7,759 nt of DNA from Chitinophagaceae bacterium (GTDB lineage: Bacteria; Bacteroidota; Bacteroidia; Chitinophagales; Chitinophagaceae). The notes below the pieces were generated by a model, which searched no databases, was not told where the DNA came from, and saw only the letters and a list, made by a program, of their open reading frames with translations. The stretch lies in contig CANCKV010000133.1 of the NCBI GenBank assembly GCA_947378615.1, positions 1 through 7,759 on the forward strand, in the 5' to 3' direction. Shown one piece after another: positions 4,218 through 7,759 of the stretch. Numbering within the stretch: position 1 is the stretch's first letter; each line of letters starts with the position of its first letter. The translations under genes and the position numbers were made by a program.

Positions 4218-7200
4218 CTATCGTATCATCACCTGTTTCACTCCAACTCCATTTAGTCCGATTACCTTTAATAAATAGATTCCTTTTGGCAACTTCCCAT
4301 TTTTGTTCAAATCAATGAATAAGTTATTCTTTCCATTCATCAAATAAATCTTATCGTCCAATATATGCTTGCCAATTGCATTTGTTAATTCAAAAGTTAG
4401 GAACTTGCTTGAATTAAGATTTAAGAAAACATTCAAGCTGCCATTCGTTGGATTTGGGCTAATACGCCAAGATTCGCTATTGTAAACATCTTCCGCAATC
4501 ATATCCTCATCACATTCCATCGTCAACTCATGATAATTGGCATCGTAAGCAATAACTTGTGTAACGTTTGAGGTCAACTGAATCTTTTCATTCGAAATAT
4601 TCCCCATCCTTTTAAAAATGAGTTCAATAAGCACTGTACTATCGGGCAATGTCTTAGCAAGGCCATTATTATCAAGCCATAAGAAAGAAACGTTGCCTTC
4701 CTTACAATGACTAGTTCCCAAATCCATATTTAACAAGTTATTCTTTGTACCAATAAATTGCATTAATTCTGAGTTGAACGAAAGGGTGAATTGCATGGCT
4801 AGTACATCTTTGTAATGTTTAATCCTAATGGGAATATGGATTTCATTGTTTTGATAATCAAATTGAGGGGTATAAAAAAGATGAATAGGTAATGCAGGAT
4901 TGCTTTTACCCAAAATAGCCGCATTCCAATCGTAGTTGACGTCGCCAAGTTTAAGTCCAATAAAGCTTTGATTATTAGTATTCGCACTGATAGCATTGAA
5001 GGCAAAACTATCCCTAAATGGAAATGGATTCTGAGGGTTAGGAAATAGATAGTTGCTATCCACAAATGCCCACCTTTTATTTCCTTTAAATGCCGTATCA
5101 ATACCAAGTAGTAGTCGTTTAATCGAAATCATATCGAGAATGTCAACGTTACCCGAACTATTAACGTCAGCTGCAATAACCTTAAAGGGTGAATCAAAAG
5201 GTGTCTTGTTTTGAATATGTGCCTGAATCAAGCTTATATCTGCAACCGTAATCCCATTCAATTTATTGACATCGTTGCTCTTTGTAGGGCGGAAAACATG
5301 TGGATATTTACCATAGAAAAAAGAATTATAGTTGCCATTTACATTCATTTTTTGTGTAGCAATACCCTTCACTTTTGCAGAATCTGTTAGGGTGACATTC
5401 GGAATAATGGAATTCAATGGATTAATGATTCGACCACTAATCGTATAGCAAGGGACGTCATAAGCTGCCACTTCATCAGTAGTGCTATTCGAACTACCTT
5501 GTATGGCACTAAATCCCATGCCTCTACGAGCAAAGGCATTCCAAATTGCACAATGAAAACGGCTGTTATAAAGAATCGAATCAGCTGCGAGAATGGCATT
5601 ACGGCTATCCAAGAAGCCAGGACTGCATGGCTGAAGTTTTAGTCCATTAATAACTAACTGCAGCGCAATAATATTTCCGCCTATGTTATTTGGATTAAAC
5701 ATATCTGCACTGATAGTTCCTACTTGCTGAATGATATTCCATGTCATATCCCATAGCGCCGAACACCAAACTTCGCCGATAAAATGAACTTCCCCGTTTG
5801 TAAGTATTTCCGAATAGGTATGAGGGTCAATCGTTAAATCGGTTGAATAGGGATAGGTTCTATTACCCAATCCTATCGAACTTTGGCTTTTTGCATAACA
5901 GGCATGTGTTCTTTTTTTTGTACCATCAGTAAGTTGTGCTGTACTCCAATTCGTTGTCATCATCAAGCCAATATAATCACTCCACCCCTCCCCTGCCTGT
6001 TCCTTATTTGCCAAGCATGTACAATTGTTTGGACCACCTGTAAAACGGTTTGAAATTCCGTGTGCATATTCATGGGTTACTATTCCATTATCCAAAGTGC
6101 CATCAAAGTTGATGGCAGCATATATAGAGACGTTTACGGTATTTCCTGCAGTGAGTTGTGTGGCAATGAGTCTGCCTGAAGCACTATCTACCATTACAGC
6201 AGGTATTGTGATACTACTATCTATACCATTCATCGTGAGTTGTGAACCCACTTTGTTACATACTACAACTGCAATAGCTCCTGCAAGCTGTGCATTCTTA
6301 ATTTGAGTCGTGTACGAACAGCCACTTACATAAATGAACGCAATTTTACCAACTATGTTATTTACAGGGGCTTTACAGGCATTGTGGGTAGTAGTGGAAG
6401 TAGCAGAATCATTGTAATAAATAATATTTCCAACCCTTGCACCCACTTTTTTCATCAAATTGTTTGGGCTAACGTTGCTTTCCCTTGCATAATAACTTCC
6501 TGCAATTGTGGATGGGCTATTAATATTAATCAAACTGCTAGAAGGGGAGTATAAATACATCTGCATTCGAGGGTTTTGCCCATCGGGAGGCGTCGCGAAG
6601 TTTGCATTGTCTATTCCACCTCCATCTTGATTCTCTGCAAAAACATAATCACCTCCAATTCCTCCTCGTCCAAGATTACTTTGTTGGAAATTTCCGGCAG
6701 CTTCTGTAAACCCATATTGATAAAATAGGTCGTGCATGATATTGTTCCAATAAAAAAGATTATCGGTAGAGAATTGTCTGTTGACTGTCGTAGTAGGTGG
6801 CAGTGTAAAATCTAAATTCCTTTTAAAAGTAAGGATAGGAAAATTGGTAGTAGAAGTATCAGCCCTGCCGGGTGTATTTTTATTTAGGCTGTCATCATAA
6901 ACGTACACATTGTTACCCTTAGTGAAATTGTAATTGGCTGTACTATCAAAATGCCATCCATAAGTAGTCGCATTGTTTGTCGTGCCTACTTTTGTCCAAG
7001 GATTTGTTTCGGTGGCAATAGTACCTACAAATCTATTTTCGTATGGATAAGGAATAACATTGTAATAGGCGGTAGTTGTTTGTGGGGGAGGAGGAGCTGA
7101 GAAAGATATTTTTAAATCAGAACTTGTTTTGTCTTGATTATTTTTATTGAATGAAGAATAATTCTTTTGTTTTTCGGACTGCACAGATTCATAAACGGTA

Positions 7201-7759
7201 AAGTTTATTTTTTTAAGAATATTTCCATTCGAAGCATCAACATTGATATTCCAATAATCAGTTGAATTAATAACATCCACACTAATATTCCATGCTAGTT
7301 TAAAAGTATTGCCATCATCGTTGCTTGTCCAAACAAGCTGTGCTTTGATATTTTGCTTGGCAATATTACTTGTTGAATAAACGATTTTTTTGTCTAGATA
7401 ATAAGTATTAGATACTTCTAAAAATGAATCCGTGATAGTGAGTTCGAGGTACTTTGCAATCCTTTTAATAGCTTCTATAGCCGATATTGAAGGGGTAGGA
7501 TTATTGGTAATTTGGGCAATATTGTGAATAAAAGTGCCAGCAGTATATTGCACTTCTCCATTCAGAAAAGCAACTGATTTTATTTGATTATACACAGGGA
7601 TACCCAAATAGGTTTGTTGAATATAAACATGCGATAAACCCGTAGATGCATCTTTATAACTACTTGAAAGGATGAATGCCGTGTCTAGTTTTGATGAAAC
7701 AGATAACAATCGCATAATTTCCTTTTTATCCGAATACTGTGCCTTTGAAGAAAAGCTGT
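4218..7759 (-). CDS. Secreted M36 (fungalysin-like) zinc metallopeptidase with PA, dockerin-like, cohesin-like and T9SS sorting domains (5' end cut by window edge)
   Basis: A large extracellular protease. The frame is open to the window edge (...SFSSKAQYSDKKEI before Met 7713-7715), so the real start and most of the signal peptide lie outside. Numbered from that internal Met: fungalysin/thermolysin-type propeptide, about 1-175, with LSHVYIQQTYLGIPVYN; M36 catalytic domain from about 215, with NANFATPPDG (370-379), zinc site HEYAHG (548-553; His548, His552, catalytic Glu549) and third ligand Glu576 in GEGWSD. A PA domain (about 443-533) is inserted before the zinc site, as in many M36 enzymes. 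Then come dockerin-like calcium repeats (about 815-930; DVNSSGNVDILD 850-861, LGDVNYDWN 923-931), a cohesin-like beta domain (about 945-1065) and a type A T9SS sorting domain (about 1083-1165, SPNPTNG 1086-1092), which directs export across the outer membrane and cell-surface attachment. All catalytic residues are present, so it is probably active after propeptide removal. Confidence 0.95.
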   Translation of the reverse strand, partial: SFSSKAQYSDKKEIMRLLSVSSKLDTAFILSSSYKDASTGLSHVYIQQTYLGIPVYNQIKSVAFLNGEVQYTAGTFIHNIAQITNNPTPSISAIEAIKRIAKYLELTITDSFLEVSNTYYLDKKIVYSTSNIAKQNIKAQLVWTSNDDGNTFKLAWNISVDVINSTDYWNINVDASNGNILKKINFTVYESVQSEKQKNYSSFNKNNQDKTSSDLKISFSAPPPPQTTTAYYNVIPYPYENRFVGTIATETNPWTKVGTTNNATTYGWHFDSTANYNFTKGNNVYVYDDSLNKNTPGRADTSTTNFPILTFKRNLDFTLPPTTTVNRQFSTDNLFYWNNIMHDLFYQYGFTEAAGNFQQSNLGRGGIGGDYVFAENQDGGGIDNANFATPPDGQNPRMQMYLYSPSSSLININSPSTIAGSYYARESNVSPNNLMKKVGARVGNIIYYNDSATSTTTHNACKAPVNNIVGKIAFIYVSGCSYTTQIKNAQLAGAIAVVVCNKVGSQLTMNGIDSSITIPAVMVDSASGRLIATQLTAGNTVNVSIYAAINFDGTLDNGIVTHEYAHGISNRFTGGPNNCTCLANKEQAGEGWSDYIGLMMTTNWSTAQLTDGTKKRTHACYAKSQSSIGLGNRTYPYSTDLTIDPHTYSEILTNGEVHFIGEVWCSALWDMTWNIIQQVGTISADMFNPNNIGGNIIALQLVINGLKLQPCSPGFLDSRNAILAADSILYNSRFHCAIWNAFARRGMGFSAIQGSSNSTTDEVAAYDVPCYTISGRIINPLNSIIPNVTLTDSAKVKGIATQKMNVNGNYNSFFYGKYPHVFRPTKSNDVNKLNGITVADISLIQAHIQNKTPFDSPFKVIAADVNSSGNVDILDMISIKRLLLGIDTAFKGNKRWAFVDSNYLFPNPQNPFPFRDSFAFNAISANTNNQSFIGLKLGDVNYDWNAAILGKSNPALPIHLFYTPQFDYQNNEIHIPIRIKHYKDVLAMQFTLSFNSELMQFIGTKNNLLNMDLGTSHCKEGNVSFLWLDNNGLAKTLPDSTVLIELIFKRMGNISNEKIQLTSNVTQVIAYDANYHELTMECDEDMIAEDVYNSESWRISPNPTNGSLNVFLNLNSSKFLTFELTNAIGKHILDDKIYLMNGKNNLFIDLNKNGKLPKGIYLLKVIGLNGVGVKQVMIR

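Noticed and set aside
4799..5107. Minus-strand open frames at 4799-5107 and 5414-5599
   Set aside because: Both lie wholly inside the peptidase gene in another frame of the same strand and show no domain or independent start context.
6025..6554. Plus-strand open frames at 6025-6306 and 6303-6554
   Set aside because: They are antisense to the M36 catalytic and PA domains, whose protein sequence is clearly conserved; the antisense products match nothing I recognise.
7713..7715. ATG as the true start of the M36 peptidase
   Set aside because: The frame stays open upstream to the window edge (14 more codons), there is no signal peptide after this Met although the protein has a T9SS sorting domain, and the propeptide would be shortened at its front.

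Overview
The window looks like a piece of a Bacteroidota chromosome, most likely a Chitinophagales, Saprospirales or Sphingobacteriales type organism; this placement is inferred from the sequence, without any search. The pointers are AT-rich DNA, promoter-like elements of the Bacteroidota form TAnnTTTG instead of a classical -10 box, no clear Shine-Dalgarno sites, and a large secreted protein ending in a type IX secretion (T9SS) sorting domain.

Layout from left to right. (1) 1-626, minus strand: the first 208 codons of an OxyR-type LysR regulator, cut by the window edge just after the second redox cysteine. (2) 841-1383, minus strand: a small secreted protein with a papain-like Cys/His/Asn signature; a hairpin lies between it and oxyR. 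(3) 1384-2815: about 1.4 kb without an intact gene but rich in structure. It holds a possible gene remnant (1501-1613, minus), a 250-bp element with perfect 22-bp inverted ends and four internal hairpins (1658-1907), four further stem-loops (1921-2065), a tandem array of 42-bp hairpin units (2207-2428), copy A of a long direct repeat (2471-2648), and a 46-codon open remnant ending 13 bp before the next gene. (4) 2816-3205, plus strand: a small three-helix membrane protein. (5) 3253-3430: copy B of the direct repeat, running into (6) a SAM-dependent methyltransferase with a lipoprotein-like signal (3430-4161, plus; the start is uncertain). (7) 4218-7759, minus strand: a large M36 (fungalysin-like) metallopeptidase with a PA insert, dockerin-like repeats, a cohesin-like domain and a T9SS sorting domain. 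Its N-terminus lies beyond the right edge.

The genes do not form an obvious pathway. OxyR is a cytoplasmic peroxide sensor, the papain-like protein and the M36 peptidase are exported, and the two plus-strand genes sit between direct repeats that each carry a promoter-like motif pointing at them. The most interesting material is non-coding. In two unrelated hairpin families, the 42-bp tandem array and the short hairpins of the 250-bp element, stem bases change in a compensating way between copies. This suggests that the fold is kept and not just the sequence.
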